Origin: Pseudoalteromonas prydzensis
GTDB lineage: Bacteria > Pseudomonadota > Gammaproteobacteria > Enterobacterales > Alteromonadaceae
DNA length: 64,000 nt
Direction: 5' to 3'
Assembly: GCF_011050055.1 (NCBI RefSeq)
Contig: NZ_DRGM01000167.1
Location: 104,048 to 168,047 of the forward strand
The number at the start of each line of letters is the position of its first letter. Position 1 is the first letter of the stretch. The position numbers were made by a program, and so were the translations under genes. This document shows positions 46,703 through 56,345 of this stretch, piece after piece. The notes below the pieces were generated by a model that made no database searches, had not been told where the DNA came from, and saw nothing but the letters and a program-made list of their open reading frames with translations.

Positions 46703-48070
46703 ATGAAAAAAAATATATTTTTTTGTCTTTGTGTAGGAATGTATGGAATAAAAGCTGTTGCACAACAACACAACTTTGCTGAATTAATGCAGTGCCATAA
46801 CTCTTCAGAAGCCCCTGGCATGGTTGTTAGGTTAGAACAGTCAGGTAAACATATTTATAGTGGTGCAGTTGGTTTGGCAAATATTGGCACTGAGAGACCT
46901 CTCAATGTAGATGATATATTTCAAATAGGCTCTGTCACGAAAACATTTACTGCTGTAGCTATCTTGAAACTATCGGAAGAAAAAAAACTATCGTTACAAG
47001 ATACATTAGCGAAATTTATTCCTGATATTAACCCTGAATATAAGTATTTAACGATCGATAGAATTTTAAGCCATACTTCTGGTCTACCAGATTACTTAGG
47101 GGACCCTTCAGTAAGTAAAGTTTATGATAAATATGCTTCTATTGATCAAGTTATACAAAGTATAAGTAAACAACCTCTTAACTCAGAGCCTGGTAAAGAA
47201 TATAGTTATTCAAATTTGGGTTACGTCTTATTGGGAAAAGTCATTGAAATTGCTTCTGGTACTCCATATGACCAGTTCATGTTCAACACATTTTTTAACC
47301 CTCTGAAAATGGATAATACTTTTGTTATTACTAGAGGAACATCTGCCGGGAAAGTAAACGGCTACACGACTAGTCGTAATGAACCTAAAAAGTATCTTAA
47401 TCCGCAAGAGTCAACTGAAAGGCGATGGAATGTTGATCGTAGTTGGATCTATTCTGCGGGCGCTATTGCTTCGACACTTAGTGATATGCACCTTTGGCAA
47501 AATGCATTAAAGTCAGGGCATGTAATTTCAAAAGAAAGCTATAAACTAATGACTTCCAATGCATTATTAGATAATAATGCGCATGTAAATTATGGATATG
47601 GCTTAGATATATACCAAATAAATGGATTAGATAGCTTTAGCCACCAAGGTCAGGTTCCCGGTTTTTTTGCTTGGCATATCTATTTTCCAAATGAAGATTT
47701 AACCGCTACAGCGTTAACCAACATCGACACAAAACACCCTGGTCCCGCTTTATTAGACATGATAGCACTACAATTAAATTTATCCCCTAAGCCAGTAAAT
47801 AGTCAAAAAGCAAAGGTTATAGCAGCATCTTTAGTTGGAAGTTATCGATCTTCCGATTCAAAAATTTTAAAAATTTCATTTGAAAAAGGGACACTTTATT
47901 CGCAATATGAAGGTGAAGATAAACTAAAAATCATCCCTCGGGAAAACAACTCGTACTCTTATGAGTGTACTGAAAATTACTTTCAGCTTAGAGAAAACAA
48001 TGGGAAACATGAAATCGTCCCAGTGTATTTATATCAAGGTGAACAAGAAGCACTTGTTAAATTGCAATGA
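46703..48070 (+). CDS. Class C beta-lactamase-family serine hydrolase
   Basis: 455 residues. Signal peptide MKKNIFFCLCVGMYGIKAVA. Catalytic Ser/Lys in SVTK near 77-80, Tyr motif YSN near 168, and HQG near 314 in place of KTG, a pattern common to esterase/peptidase relatives rather than true AmpC. The C-terminal 100 residues form a separate small domain. AT-richer than the neighbours, suggesting transfer. SD AAGGGAA is good. Activity on beta-lactams cannot be assumed. Confidence 0.85.
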   Translation: MKKNIFFCLCVGMYGIKAVAQQHNFAELMQCHNSSEAPGMVVRLEQSGKHIYSGAVGLANIGTERPLNVDDIFQIGSVTKTFTAVAILKLSEEKKLSLQDTLAKFIPDINPEYKYLTIDRILSHTSGLPDYLGDPSVSKVYDKYASIDQVIQSISKQPLNSEPGKEYSYSNLGYVLLGKVIEIASGTPYDQFMFNTFFNPLKMDNTFVITRGTSAGKVNGYTTSRNEPKKYLNPQESTERRWNVDRSWIYSAGAIASTLSDMHLWQNALKSGHVISKESYKLMTSNALLDNNAHVNYGYGLDIYQINGLDSFSHQGQVPGFFAWHIYFPNEDLTATALTNIDTKHPGPALLDMIALQLNLSPKPVNSQKAKVIAASLVGSYRSSDSKILKISFEKGTLYSQYEGEDKLKIIPRENNSYSYECTENYFQLRENNGKHEIVPVYLYQGEQEALVKLQ

Positions 48071-48134
48071 TGAAAATAGGCTCAGGTTATCAACGGCTAC
48101 TCATGGCACTTTTCAGCCTTTCATAAATATAGAG

Positions 48135-48968
48135 CTATTCGTCATTTTCACTGGGTTTTATTCGATGGCTCGGGTAACCGAATAACACCCTGCTCTTTTC
48201 GCTAAAATTTGTTGCTGCTTGTAATTGTTTTAGCATTATCCGCCATTGCATCACGCTTATCGTCCAAGGGTTTACGCTGTCGCAATGGCCTATGATGCCG
48301 TACTGGTTTTGTTCTTTGTCGCGCTCTGCTGCGAAGGTGCCAAAGAGTTTATCCCACACGATTAATACCCCAGCAAAGTTCTTATCTATATAGCCTTTGT
48401 TGATGGCATGATGCACGCGATGATGTGAAGGCGTATTAAAAATATGCTCAAGCCATCCTAACTTACCAACTATCTGAGTATGTACAAAAAACTGAAAGGC
48501 TAAGTTAATCGCAACTATCATGAGCAAAAATGTTGGTTCAAAACCAATAATGATCATCGGCAGCCAAAATAGCCACATGCCAACAACGGGATAGAAAATG
48601 CTTTGTCTAAATGCGGTGGTGAAGTTCATTTTTTTTGAGCTATGGTGAACAACGTGGGCCGCCCAAAACCAATGAATATGATGGGATGTACGGTGAAACC
48701 AATAGTATAAAAAATCTTGTAATACAAAAGCGATGAACACATTCAGTGCATTCAATTCAATATTGAACAGTGAATACTGGTGTAACCAATAAAACAAAGG
48801 CAATAAAAACACTAAGGCGAGCGCATCACTGAGCTGATGCATCAAGGCGAGCACGATATTCGCCAATGAGTCTTTAAGCAGATAATAATGACGAAATTTA
48901 ACAAATTCATAAATAATAAAAGCGAAAAATACAGGACTAAATGCCAGTAAAATAACTTCAACAGGCAT
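48135..48968 (-). CDS. Sterol desaturase / fatty acid hydroxylase family protein
   Basis: 277 residues, four to five membrane helices. Three histidine clusters for a di-iron site: FHRTSHHIHWFW, HVVHHSSKKMNF, and NTPSHHRVHHAIN. Membrane di-iron oxygenase acting on a lipid; substrate unknown. Its start overlaps the SRPBCC gene by 11 bases, so the two are co-expressed and divergent from the AraC regulator. Confidence 0.9.
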   Translation of the reverse strand: MPVEVILLAFSPVFFAFIIYEFVKFRHYYLLKDSLANIVLALMHQLSDALALVFLLPLFYWLHQYSLFNIELNALNVFIAFVLQDFLYYWFHRTSHHIHWFWAAHVVHHSSKKMNFTTAFRQSIFYPVVGMWLFWLPMIIIGFEPTFLLMIVAINLAFQFFVHTQIVGKLGWLEHIFNTPSHHRVHHAINKGYIDKNFAGVLIVWDKLFGTFAAERDKEQNQYGIIGHCDSVNPWTISVMQWRIMLKQLQAATNFSEKSRVLFGYPSHRIKPSENDE

Positions 48969-49368
48969 CGCAATACGCCTTAAGCTTTATTAATGCGCGC
49001 TGCAAATCCTGTGTTATTAACGCCTTTAATAGCCAAGTCGGCTGCCAAAATTTAGCATCACAGTTAATCACATAAACTAACTGACACCCTGATTTTAATG
49101 GCGTTAGGTGAATTTTTGCATGGTGATTTTTAACCGGAGATTGCCCTGCAATATAATACTCGATGCTGTATTGTTCGGTGTGTTCTACATGTTCAATAAA
49201 TTGATAACCCAGCATTTTTACCTGCCGACGCCAGATACCGGTGTGCGCAGGAAGAGTTGCAAATGATGCATTAAAAAAGCGATCTAAGTGCTCATGATCA
49301 AGTAATGTGGCTACGACTAATTCGGCAGAACATTGCAATGTTTGTGTTTGTGATATGCAAATTGCCAT
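48958..49368 (-). CDS. SRPBCC (START-like) lipid-binding protein
   Basis: 136 residues. ISQTQTLQCSAELVVATLLDHEHLDRFFNASFA, IWRRQVKMLGYQFIEHVEHTEQYSIEYYI and a long C-terminal helix match the SRPBCC/polyketide-cyclase-like fold with a hydrophobic pocket. First gene of a two-gene unit with the desaturase; may bind the same lipid or product. Function inferred. Confidence 0.78.
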   Translation of the reverse strand: MAICISQTQTLQCSAELVVATLLDHEHLDRFFNASFATLPAHTGIWRRQVKMLGYQFIEHVEHTEQYSIEYYIAGQSPVKNHHAKIHLTPLKSGCQLVYVINCDAKFWQPTWLLKALITQDLQRALIKLKAYCDAC

Positions 49369-49440
49369 GAAAACCTAACTCACACCTTTAACCAATTAAT
49401 AGCACTAGCATAACGGGAATATTGCTGGCAGACTTGTGGT

Positions 49441-49470
49441 AAAGCGACAAGTTTTTGTCTTTAGGCGACA
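49441..49470. repeat. Direct repeats of GCGACA, possible AraC-type binding site
   Basis: AAAGCGACA (49441-49449) and TTAGGCGACA (49461-49470) place GCGACA twice, 21 bases apart. The second copy ends four bases before the regulator start codon. Spacing of two helical turns and position suit autoregulation by the AraC-family protein. Confidence 0.45.
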
Positions 49471-49473
49471 CCC

Positions 49474-50469
49474 ATGAATACAACTTCAGCTATTTATTTT
49501 GCTAGTGTGCTCCACTATTTAACGCAGTTGGGTTTTTGCAAGCAAACTTGTTTACAGCAAATAGGCTTCTCACAGTTTGCTAGCAGCGTTCATGGTGATC
49601 GTGTTTCATTAATGCATTATCAAGCCATATTAGAACTGGGCAAGCAGTATTGTGATGACCCACTATTTGGTTTTCATTTAGGTCAAGATATACGCACAGC
49701 GGATTATGGTGTATTAGGCTATTTAATTGAATCTAGCCATGATTTAGCTGCTGCCATTGATTCTTTATTACACTACGACACCCTAGTTGCGGATATTGGC
49801 ACAGCCAAATTTAGCCACAATACTGAGGTTGCAACAATATGTTGGACACCCAATCAACAGTGTTCAGAGCAGGTGGTTCTTCGCAATATGACAGCTTGGG
49901 TCGCTGTGGTACGACATCTATTAGATCCACATCTTGCCCCGAGCTGTTTACACTTAGAGCACTCGTTTACTCAGCAACAGTTACAGCAATTAAGTGAATG
50001 GTTTGGTTGTGACGTTAAAGGCGGCATGACTGTCAATAAGATTGATTTCCCACATGATTATTTGCAGTTTAAATTTTCCAGTGATAACCCACTAATGCAC
50101 CACGCCTTAGTGCAACTATCGCAAGAGCAATTAGTCGATATTCAAGCCGTGCAATTGGTATCACAACGTGTATTAAGTATTTTAATGAGCAAACAAGACT
50201 TACAAGGGGTTGACCAACAGCGCATTGCCAATGCATTAAATTTAACCCCAAGGACATTGCAGCGAAGGTTAAAAAATGAAAACTGTACGTTTGCACAGCT
50301 GCGCGATCAAGAACGAAAACGACGTTATGAGTTATTGGTTGAAGGTCACAGTTTGGGGGCAATTGCAGCTATACTTGGCTTTAATGAACAAAGCTCTTTT
50401 AATCGAGCTTTCAAACGCTGGTATGGGTGTGCGCCTAAAAAATTTAAACTTAATGATGCCGACAATTAA
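49474..50469 (+). CDS. AraC-family transcriptional regulator (Arabinose_bd N-domain)
   Basis: 331 residues. N-terminal PF12625-type domain (QAILELGKQYCDDPLFGFHLGQDIRTADYGVLGYLIESS) and C-terminal double HTH (QRIANALNLTPRTLQRRLKNENCTFAQLRDQERKRRYELL; LGAIAAILGFNEQSSFNRAFKRWYG). Divergent from the SRPBCC-desaturase pair, with 105 bases between; likely its activator. Direct repeats stand right before the start. Confidence 0.93.
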   Translation: MNTTSAIYFASVLHYLTQLGFCKQTCLQQIGFSQFASSVHGDRVSLMHYQAILELGKQYCDDPLFGFHLGQDIRTADYGVLGYLIESSHDLAAAIDSLLHYDTLVADIGTAKFSHNTEVATICWTPNQQCSEQVVLRNMTAWVAVVRHLLDPHLAPSCLHLEHSFTQQQLQQLSEWFGCDVKGGMTVNKIDFPHDYLQFKFSSDNPLMHHALVQLSQEQLVDIQAVQLVSQRVLSILMSKQDLQGVDQQRIANALNLTPRTLQRRLKNENCTFAQLRDQERKRRYELLVEGHSLGAIAAILGFNEQSSFNRAFKRWYGCAPKKFKLNDADN

Positions 50470-50663
50470 ATTTAAACTAGGCTAAATTTAAATTTCAAAC
50501 AAATAACCAGTGGCCACCGACAACGCGATTTCAATGAGTTTCATTACTCCCCCTGCTGTTCAATAACAGCTAAAAGTGCACCATTTGGCTCGGCAATAAT
50601 AGCAAGAAATGCAAATTGCCTGATAAAAATTAACTCAGAGCCAATTTACTCAGTATGCAACGG

Positions 50664-50948
50664 TTACTCTTGGTGCTCAAACTGGCCACGGTACACTTCA
50701 AATACTTTTAATACGGTATGTTGTGCTTTATTAAGGCCATCAAACCAGGCATCAAAAATTTCATCATCTTCTTGATCACTTAATGCCAAATACTGTGCAA
50801 GCAATTCAACAATATCATTATGGGTACAGCTTAATGGGTCAATTTGTTGTGCCAGTACACTATGATCACGACTACGTAATGTCTCCATAACGCCTTGATC
50901 AATTTCTTGGCGTTGCTCAGTCGGGTGTTCTTGAGTGGGTTCATTCAT
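50664..50948 (-). CDS. Small acidic protein of unknown function
   Basis: 94 residues, strongly acidic, with Gln/Glu-rich N-terminus (EPTQEHPTEQRQEIDQG) and a helical remainder (IVELLAQYLALSDQEDDEIFDAWFDGLNKAQHTVLKVFEVY). No signal peptide, Cys or catalytic motif. Stands alone; no family recognised. AAGGAAT precedes the start. Confidence 0.6.
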   Translation of the reverse strand: MNEPTQEHPTEQRQEIDQGVMETLRSRDHSVLAQQIDPLSCTHNDIVELLAQYLALSDQEDDEIFDAWFDGLNKAQHTVLKVFEVYRGQFEHQE

Positions 50949-51121
50949 TATTATTTGATTCCTTAACGCGGTTACATATTATTTATAACAGGCTAATTAT
51001 CAATAGCTAGTTTTTTTGATCTGACTGCTTATTTTTTAGTTAAGTTGACCAAATTAGCATCATTTCGCTACTTTTTTGCCTGCTTAAAATAGTATTTGCA
51101 AAGGATCCCTATTTACTATAA

Positions 51122-51143
51122 ATTACCGTTATAATATCACATA
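51122..51143. promoter_or_regulatory. Candidate Zur box before L31B-L36B
   Basis: ATTACCGTTATAATATCACATA resembles the Zur consensus GAAATGTTATANTATAACATTTC (core GTTATAATAT plus ACAT). Sited 29 bases before rpmE2, the expected place for zinc repression of this ribosomal pair. Confidence 0.55.
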
Positions 51144-51171
51144 ACATAAAATTTTTAGTAAAAGGCTTTTT

Positions 51172-51423
51172 ATGAAACCTAATATTCACCCTGATTACCA
51201 AACCGTTGCCTTTCATGACACGGCTGCCGATAGTTACTTTATTATTGGTTCAACAATTAAAACGGAACGCACCATTGAGCTTAATGGTAAAATTTACCCT
51301 TACGTCCCTATCGATGTGTCAAGTGATTCGCACCCGTTTTATACCGGTAAGCAAAAATCGGCATCAACAGATGGTCGAGTTGCAGCGTTTAATCGCCGCT
51401 TTAAAAACTTAGGAAGCAAATAA
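51172..51423 (+). CDS. rpmE2: 50S ribosomal protein L31 type B (zinc-independent)
   Basis: 83 residues, [29 protein letters not shown], and [22 protein letters not shown]. Lacks the four Cys of zinc-binding L31A, so it is the paralogue made when zinc is short, freeing zinc from ribosomes. Followed two bases later by the L36B gene. Confidence 0.95.
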   Translation: MKPNIHPDYQTVAFHDTAADSYFIIGSTIKTERTIELNGKIYPYVPIDVSSDSHPFYTGKQKSASTDGRVAAFNRRFKNLGSK

Positions 51424-51425
51424 TC

Positions 51426-51569
51426 ATGAAAGTATTAAGTTCATTGAAAAGTGCGAAAAACCGTCCTGGTTGTCAAATCGTGAAGCGTAAAGGTCGCGTG
51501 TTCGTGATCTGCAAAGACAATCCACGTTTTAAAGCCGTACAAGGAATGAAAAAGAAAGGGAGAAAATAA
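51426..51569 (+). CDS. rpmJ2: 50S ribosomal protein L36 type B
   Basis: 47 residues, [38 protein letters not shown], ending KKKGRK. Has two Cys but not the C-C-C-H set of zinc-binding L36A. Missed by length cut-offs but clear; the start is two bases after the L31B stop, so the two are co-translated and share the Zur-like site. Confidence 0.93.
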   Translation: MKVLSSLKSAKNRPGCQIVKRKGRVFVICKDNPRFKAVQGMKKKGRK

Positions 51570-51617
51570 AACCACTCATGCAACAAGGTGCGCCTATAGT
51601 AAGGCGCACAGCGTATT

Positions 51618-52007
51618 TTACTTACCAAATAACAATTCCCAAAACCCTGGCGGCTCATGCAATTTATGATATTGCTTACGTAAGCCATCAATGGCTTTTA
51701 AGGGTCCTTTTGCTGCATCTAAACCTGTTTCATTGGCTAATTTTTTAGCTAATTCCGCTTTCGCAATCACTTTATCTAAACCTTGCAGTGACTGCTCGGC
51801 TTGTTTGTGAAAAGTCGCACTCTTACTTCGCTTAACCAACGTAATAAACTCATCGATCGCAGTATTGAATTCCGGCAGTTGGCTTGCTTCAACACTGTGC
51901 TTATACGCAAGTCCCATATTTTTCATATGAGCTTCAAGATCAAAATCATCGCTAGCAAATATACTCGGGGCAAACAACAGTGCCACAAGGCACAAAAATA
52001 CTTTCAT
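51618..52007 (-). CDS. Cytochrome b562-family periplasmic protein
   Basis: 129 residues. Signal peptide ends SIFAS near 19. Four-helix-bundle pattern: LEAHMKNMGLAYKH at the start with Met as candidate axial ligand, and GLRKQYHKLH near the end with His ligand, in the order and spacing of cytochrome b562. No CxxCH, so heme would be non-covalent. Function of the family (electron transfer, possibly superoxide handling) is not settled. Confidence 0.82.
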   Translation of the reverse strand: MKVFLCLVALLFAPSIFASDDFDLEAHMKNMGLAYKHSVEASQLPEFNTAIDEFITLVKRSKSATFHKQAEQSLQGLDKVIAKAELAKKLANETGLDAAKGPLKAIDGLRKQYHKLHEPPGFWELLFGK

Positions 52008-52155
52008 AATAATCCTAACAGTTACAGCTCAACAAGATGAAAAACCATTATACACCGCAGCAGCTGTGAATATAACCTTGCATTGAGTGTGGTGAAAACT
52101 AATTTTGTGTTAGAATTCGCTTTTGTAGATATGACGTGTTTTGGGTTTAGATTTA

Positions 52156-53229
52156 ATGCAACGATTGAAAAACCATTGGCTATTTTTATTAGCCTGTTTA
52201 ATTGTCAGCCCTCACACCGTCGCGGCATTAAATATTACCTTTGTAAATCCAGGTTTTGCAGATTCATCTGCTGAAATAAACACCACAGGTAACTTTTGGT
52301 TCAAAGTGTCTAAAATTATGCATAATGCAGCGGATGACTTAGATATAAACTTGCATATTAAATACGCAAATCGGAATCATATCTTAATGAAAGAACTTAT
52401 TAGCCAGGCAATTAAAGACCAGCCTGACTATTTAGTTGTGGTAGATGAAAAAAGTGTTGTCAGTAAGTACTTATCAAAATTAAATACCAAAAATATCCCT
52501 ATTTATTTTTTATATAGCCGCCCTGCTATCGGAAAATTTATATCGTTACAACGTGATGGCGTTAATATTATTGGCAGTGTCATACCGGATAATTATGCTG
52601 CTGGGAAAACTCTTGCACAACAGTTGCTTATAGAACACACAACAACATCGACTCAACCAGCTAATATGCTTGCTCTTATCGGTGACTATACTACTCCCGC
52701 ATCGCTAGAACGTGTATCAGGCTTAGATGAATTTATTACACAACATGAAGATGTAAACTTTATAGGAAAAGAGGTTGCCAATTGGTCTGAACAACAAAGC
52801 TATATAAAAACCTTAGCGTTTTTGGAGTTTGCTCCTGAGATCAATATTATATGGTGCGCAAATGATGCTATCGGGTTTGGTGTAAAAAGAGCATTACAAG
52901 CTCGCAATATCACAGATAAGGTAGTTGTTGGTGGCATGAATTGGGACTCTGTACCACAAGGTATCGAAGCGTTAGATATAACACTGGGTGGCCATGTGCT
53001 ATTAGGTGCTTATGCACTTATTAATATCGTTGATCATCATAACGCTCACACTTACTTAAACCATGCTAAGTTAGCCATTTTTAATAACCTTACAGCTGAA
53101 ATCGAACCACTTGCAAAGCACATCAATGAAACTGATTTAGCTGATATTGATTTTTCTCAATTCAGTAAAACAGCCACTGATCCGCAACAATTTACAATAG
53201 CCAACCTCGTCAAAGCACTTAACAAATAA
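52156..53229 (+). CDS. Periplasmic sugar-binding-like protein (Peripla_BP type)
   Basis: 357 residues from the ATG at 52156; a TTG 15 bases upstream is also in frame. Signal peptide ends TVAA near 24. Two-lobe fold of LacI-type binding proteins: LNITFVNPGFADSS, VIGSVIPDNYAAGKTLAQQL, MLALIGDYTTPASLERVSGLDEF, NIIWCANDAIGFGVKRAL, VVVGGMNWDSVPQGIEAL. No ABC transporter genes beside it; perhaps a receptor for a membrane sensor. Ligand unknown. Confidence 0.85.
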   Translation: MQRLKNHWLFLLACLIVSPHTVAALNITFVNPGFADSSAEINTTGNFWFKVSKIMHNAADDLDINLHIKYANRNHILMKELISQAIKDQPDYLVVVDEKSVVSKYLSKLNTKNIPIYFLYSRPAIGKFISLQRDGVNIIGSVIPDNYAAGKTLAQQLLIEHTTTSTQPANMLALIGDYTTPASLERVSGLDEFITQHEDVNFIGKEVANWSEQQSYIKTLAFLEFAPEINIIWCANDAIGFGVKRALQARNITDKVVVGGMNWDSVPQGIEALDITLGGHVLLGAYALINIVDHHNAHTYLNHAKLAIFNNLTAEIEPLAKHINETDLADIDFSQFSKTATDPQQFTIANLVKALNK

Positions 53230-53230
53230 C

Positions 53231-53251
53231 ACTGTAAAGGGGATTTACAGT
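53231..53251 (+). terminator. Hairpin after the sugar-binding gene
   Basis: Perfect 8-base stem ACTGTAAA / TTTACAGT with GGGGA loop, directly after the stop; no clear T run. Confidence 0.45.
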
Positions 53252-53289
53252 CCTTACAGTAACACCGCCGTTTTCACTAAAGTAGCCAA

Positions 53290-55062
53290 CTATTGTCGAT
53301 TCGATAACCATAGCGGCTGATAAGGTGCAAGTTCAAAACTTTGTTGCCCTAGATCTATTGTCTGTGCAGAGATAAGTTCAAACCACTGCTCAGTATCAAT
53401 TAAGTTCAAGTCAGCTAACAGCAGAGTCTGCGGCTCATCGCTAATATTATAAACACAAAAAATACTTTGCCTACGGTCTATGCTTTGACGCCAAAAACCA
53501 AATAAAGCCCCAGTTAAATGTAAGGTAAATTGCGTCGCATTAGGGTGAAAGGCATCTTGCTGTTTACGAATAGCCAGTAAATGATTAATTTGAGTAAATA
53601 CGTGATAGTGATGACTTGATAGATCTGCAAGCTTTTCTAGCAATGCTGACTCTTGCCAACGATGACGGTTAATACAGCGGTTATGCTGGCTGTTTTCAAA
53701 GCGTTCATAATCATTGGTGGTACCAAGTAAACTATGAATATAAAGCCCAGGAATGCCTTCGAGGGCAAACATAATAGCGTGGGCACAAGCAAAACGCTGT
53801 AATCCCCACTTATCCACGCCTTTGTGTGTACCTTGTAAAGCATCGAATAACGCGATATTAAGTTCATAAGGTGAACTGGTGCCATTATTCGCGGTGCGCA
53901 TTGACACTTTTGCACCAAAACGACTAACCGTATTAACCATTTTCCCTAGCTCATCCTCGTCAAGCAGGCCCTCAGCAGGACGCAGACCGATTCCATCGTG
54001 AGAAGCAATAAAATTAAAGTAGGCAGTACCATTTTGCGCTGGCGGCATACTCATCATCCAATGTTTGAGCGCTTTACTGTCACCACTGAGCAAGGTATGC
54101 AATAACAAAGGAGGTAATGAAAAATTATAAATACAATGGGCTTCATTGGCATTGCCAAAGTAAGATAAATTTTCACGATTTGGAATGTTCGTTTCAGTGA
54201 TTATGATTGCACTTGGCTCTACATGCTCTATTAGCGTTCGCAGCAATCTGATCACTTCATGGGTTTGCGGTAAATTAATACAAGAAGTATTAAGTTCTTT
54301 CCACAAAAAGGCCACAGCATCAAGGCGAAATATCTTTACGCCATTATCAAGGTAATGACGAATAATACCTACAAACTCATTAAGTACCAGAGGATTGGCA
54401 AAGTCTAAATCAACTTGATCAGGACTAAATGTACACCACACATGGCGCTCCCCAAGTGCCGTTTGCACTGTATTAAGTAACGGCGATGTTCTAGGCCTAA
54501 CGACCTGAGATAGGTCATCATGCAAATTAGCAGTTTTAAAGTAACTTAAGCCAGGTTCTTTCCCTTGCATGAAGTTTTCAAACCAGCGGCTGCGACTAGA
54601 GCAATGGTTAATAACTAAGTCAGCCATAAGCTTTACATCTTGAGCAATGCCTTGAATATCATCCCAACTACCAAGGGATTCATTCACTTGCACATAGTTC
54701 ATTACCGAAAAGCCCTCATCAGAGCTATAAGGGTAAAATGGCAAAATATGCAACGCGTTAATCGTTCCTGCGCATTGATTTTTCATAAACCGATGCAGAG
54801 TATGTAACGGTGGTTCACTTGGCACAGCAACCGCCTGATCAGCATCGCGATAACGCATTATAGAATCGCCATAGGCAATCAAAATAACATCTTGCTGATC
54901 CCAACGATTTTTATGAGGCGTTGGGTCGCGGACTGGGTCATCCCTTAACATGGTGGTGATCAACATGCTTGCGAGCGCATCAATGCTCATACATAAGTCA
55001 ACACCCTCATATATACTGGTTAGGTGTTGTTCAACCCGCTGTTCAAATAACGCCTTACTCAT
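53290..55062 (-). CDS. GH13_18 sugar phosphorylase, probably glucosylglycerate phosphorylase
   Basis: 590 residues. Sucrose-phosphorylase-like barrel: [30 protein letters not shown], nucleophile Asp in [13 protein letters not shown] near 246 and acid/base Glu in IITETNIPN near 288, then [17 protein letters not shown]. The chain resembles the glucosylglycerate-phosphorylase branch more than true sucrose phosphorylase. It would split glucosylglycerate with phosphate into glucose-1-phosphate and D-glycerate. Clustered with the glucosylglycerate-making genes, which supports the substrate. Confidence 0.85.
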   Translation of the reverse strand: MSKALFEQRVEQHLTSIYEGVDLCMSIDALASMLITTMLRDDPVRDPTPHKNRWDQQDVILIAYGDSIMRYRDADQAVAVPSEPPLHTLHRFMKNQCAGTINALHILPFYPYSSDEGFSVMNYVQVNESLGSWDDIQGIAQDVKLMADLVINHCSSRSRWFENFMQGKEPGLSYFKTANLHDDLSQVVRPRTSPLLNTVQTALGERHVWCTFSPDQVDLDFANPLVLNEFVGIIRHYLDNGVKIFRLDAVAFLWKELNTSCINLPQTHEVIRLLRTLIEHVEPSAIIITETNIPNRENLSYFGNANEAHCIYNFSLPPLLLHTLLSGDSKALKHWMMSMPPAQNGTAYFNFIASHDGIGLRPAEGLLDEDELGKMVNTVSRFGAKVSMRTANNGTSSPYELNIALFDALQGTHKGVDKWGLQRFACAHAIMFALEGIPGLYIHSLLGTTNDYERFENSQHNRCINRHRWQESALLEKLADLSSHHYHVFTQINHLLAIRKQQDAFHPNATQFTLHLTGALFGFWRQSIDRRQSIFCVYNISDEPQTLLLADLNLIDTEQWFELISAQTIDLGQQSFELAPYQPLWLSNRQ

Positions 55063-55124
55063 TACCCTACCCCGTTGTTTATAAAAGTTTTTATTATTTA
55101 TCCGTATTTTCTGCTCTAGTACCG

Positions 55125-56345
55125 TTATGAAAACTCTTTATTATCAAGCTCTACTGCCTCTTCTAAGCGCGCAAACACATCTGGCATTGCTGATGCTACG
55201 CGATTCCAACTTGGCACAAACGGCGCTTCCATTGGGTGCTGTAAAAAGTGCTGGCCAGCATTCATGATGTTTTGCGCAAACATTTCGACTGCTTTTTCTT
55301 CTTGATGGATATCGAGTTTTAAGCCATTCATCATGGCATCGTTATGGTAGGTTTCGATAAAATCCAGCGCAATACGATAATAGGTTGCTTTGAGTGAGCG
55401 AATGGTTTCCGTGGTAAACGTAACTCCCTGAGTTGCTAACTTACGAAACAGTGCTTTAGTGATATCAATCGACATTTTTGATAAGCCAGCCGCTTGATTA
55501 TCCAGTGACAGTGCTTGGTGTTTATGATCATAGTTATCCGCTATATCAACTTGGCAGAGGCGGTTATGTGAGTAATTTCGATACATTTCAGACAGCACAC
55601 CAATTTCTAAGCCCCAATCACTGGGAATGCGAATATCGTTTAATACATCACGGCGAAACGAAAACTCACCCGCCAAGGGATATCTAAACGAGTCCATATA
55701 TTCTAAGTAATCTGTGCTGCCTAAAATGGTTTTAAATGACCGTAATAGCGGCGTGACTAATAAGCGTGAAACGCGGCCATTAATTTTACCGTCCGCTGTA
55801 CGTGGGTAAAATCCTTTGCAAAATTCATAGTTAAAACGTGGGTGGGCAACAGGATAAATTAACCGCGCTAATAAACTACGATCGTAAGTTAAAATATCAC
55901 AATCATGCAACGCAATAGATTCAACTTTAGCGGTTGCTAATTTATACCCCATGCAATACCAAACATTACGCCCTTTGCCGAGCTCTCGCGGCGCAACACC
56001 AAGCGTTTGTAATTCTTTATCAAGCGCTTGTAAGCGTGGCCCTTCATTCCATAAAACGCGATGATGTTGGCCAAGTTCAGCAAAAAATTGTAACGCATGG
56101 CGATACTGACTTTCATCGGCTCTATCTAACCCAATGGTAATTTGCGATAAATAAGGCACATGCTTTAATTCTTGCACGATATTTTGCAGTGCAGGTCCTT
56201 CCAGTTCGCTGTAAAGCGAAGGTAAGATCAGCCCCATTGGCCGCTGTTTTGAAAAGCTAAGCAGTTCGGCTTCTAGATCAGCAAGCGGTCGATCGGCAAT
56301 ATTATGTAACGTGGTTATGATGCCATTTTGGTAAAAATCAGCCAT
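55125..56345 (-). CDS. gpgS: Glucosyl-3-phosphoglycerate synthase (GT81-like)
   Basis: 406 residues. [62 protein letters not shown] with DCD metal site near 149, and [23 protein letters not shown] match glucosyl-3-phosphoglycerate synthases. Uses NDP-glucose and 3-phosphoglycerate. Start overlaps the kinase-phosphatase gene by 8 bases. Mannosyl variants share the fold, but the nearby phosphorylase argues for glucose. Confidence 0.85.
   Translation of the reverse strand: MADFYQNGIITTLHNIADRPLADLEAELLSFSKQRPMGLILPSLYSELEGPALQNIVQELKHVPYLSQITIGLDRADESQYRHALQFFAELGQHHRVLWNEGPRLQALDKELQTLGVAPRELGKGRNVWYCMGYKLATAKVESIALHDCDILTYDRSLLARLIYPVAHPRFNYEFCKGFYPRTADGKINGRVSRLLVTPLLRSFKTILGSTDYLEYMDSFRYPLAGEFSFRRDVLNDIRIPSDWGLEIGVLSEMYRNYSHNRLCQVDIADNYDHKHQALSLDNQAAGLSKMSIDITKALFRKLATQGVTFTTETIRSLKATYYRIALDFIETYHNDAMMNGLKLDIHQEEKAVEMFAQNIMNAGQHFLQHPMEAPFVPSWNRVASAMPDVFARLEEAVELDNKEFS

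Noticed and set aside
46703..48070. True AmpC beta-lactamase
   Set aside because: HQG replaces KTG and an extra C-terminal domain is present, which suits esterase or peptidase relatives.
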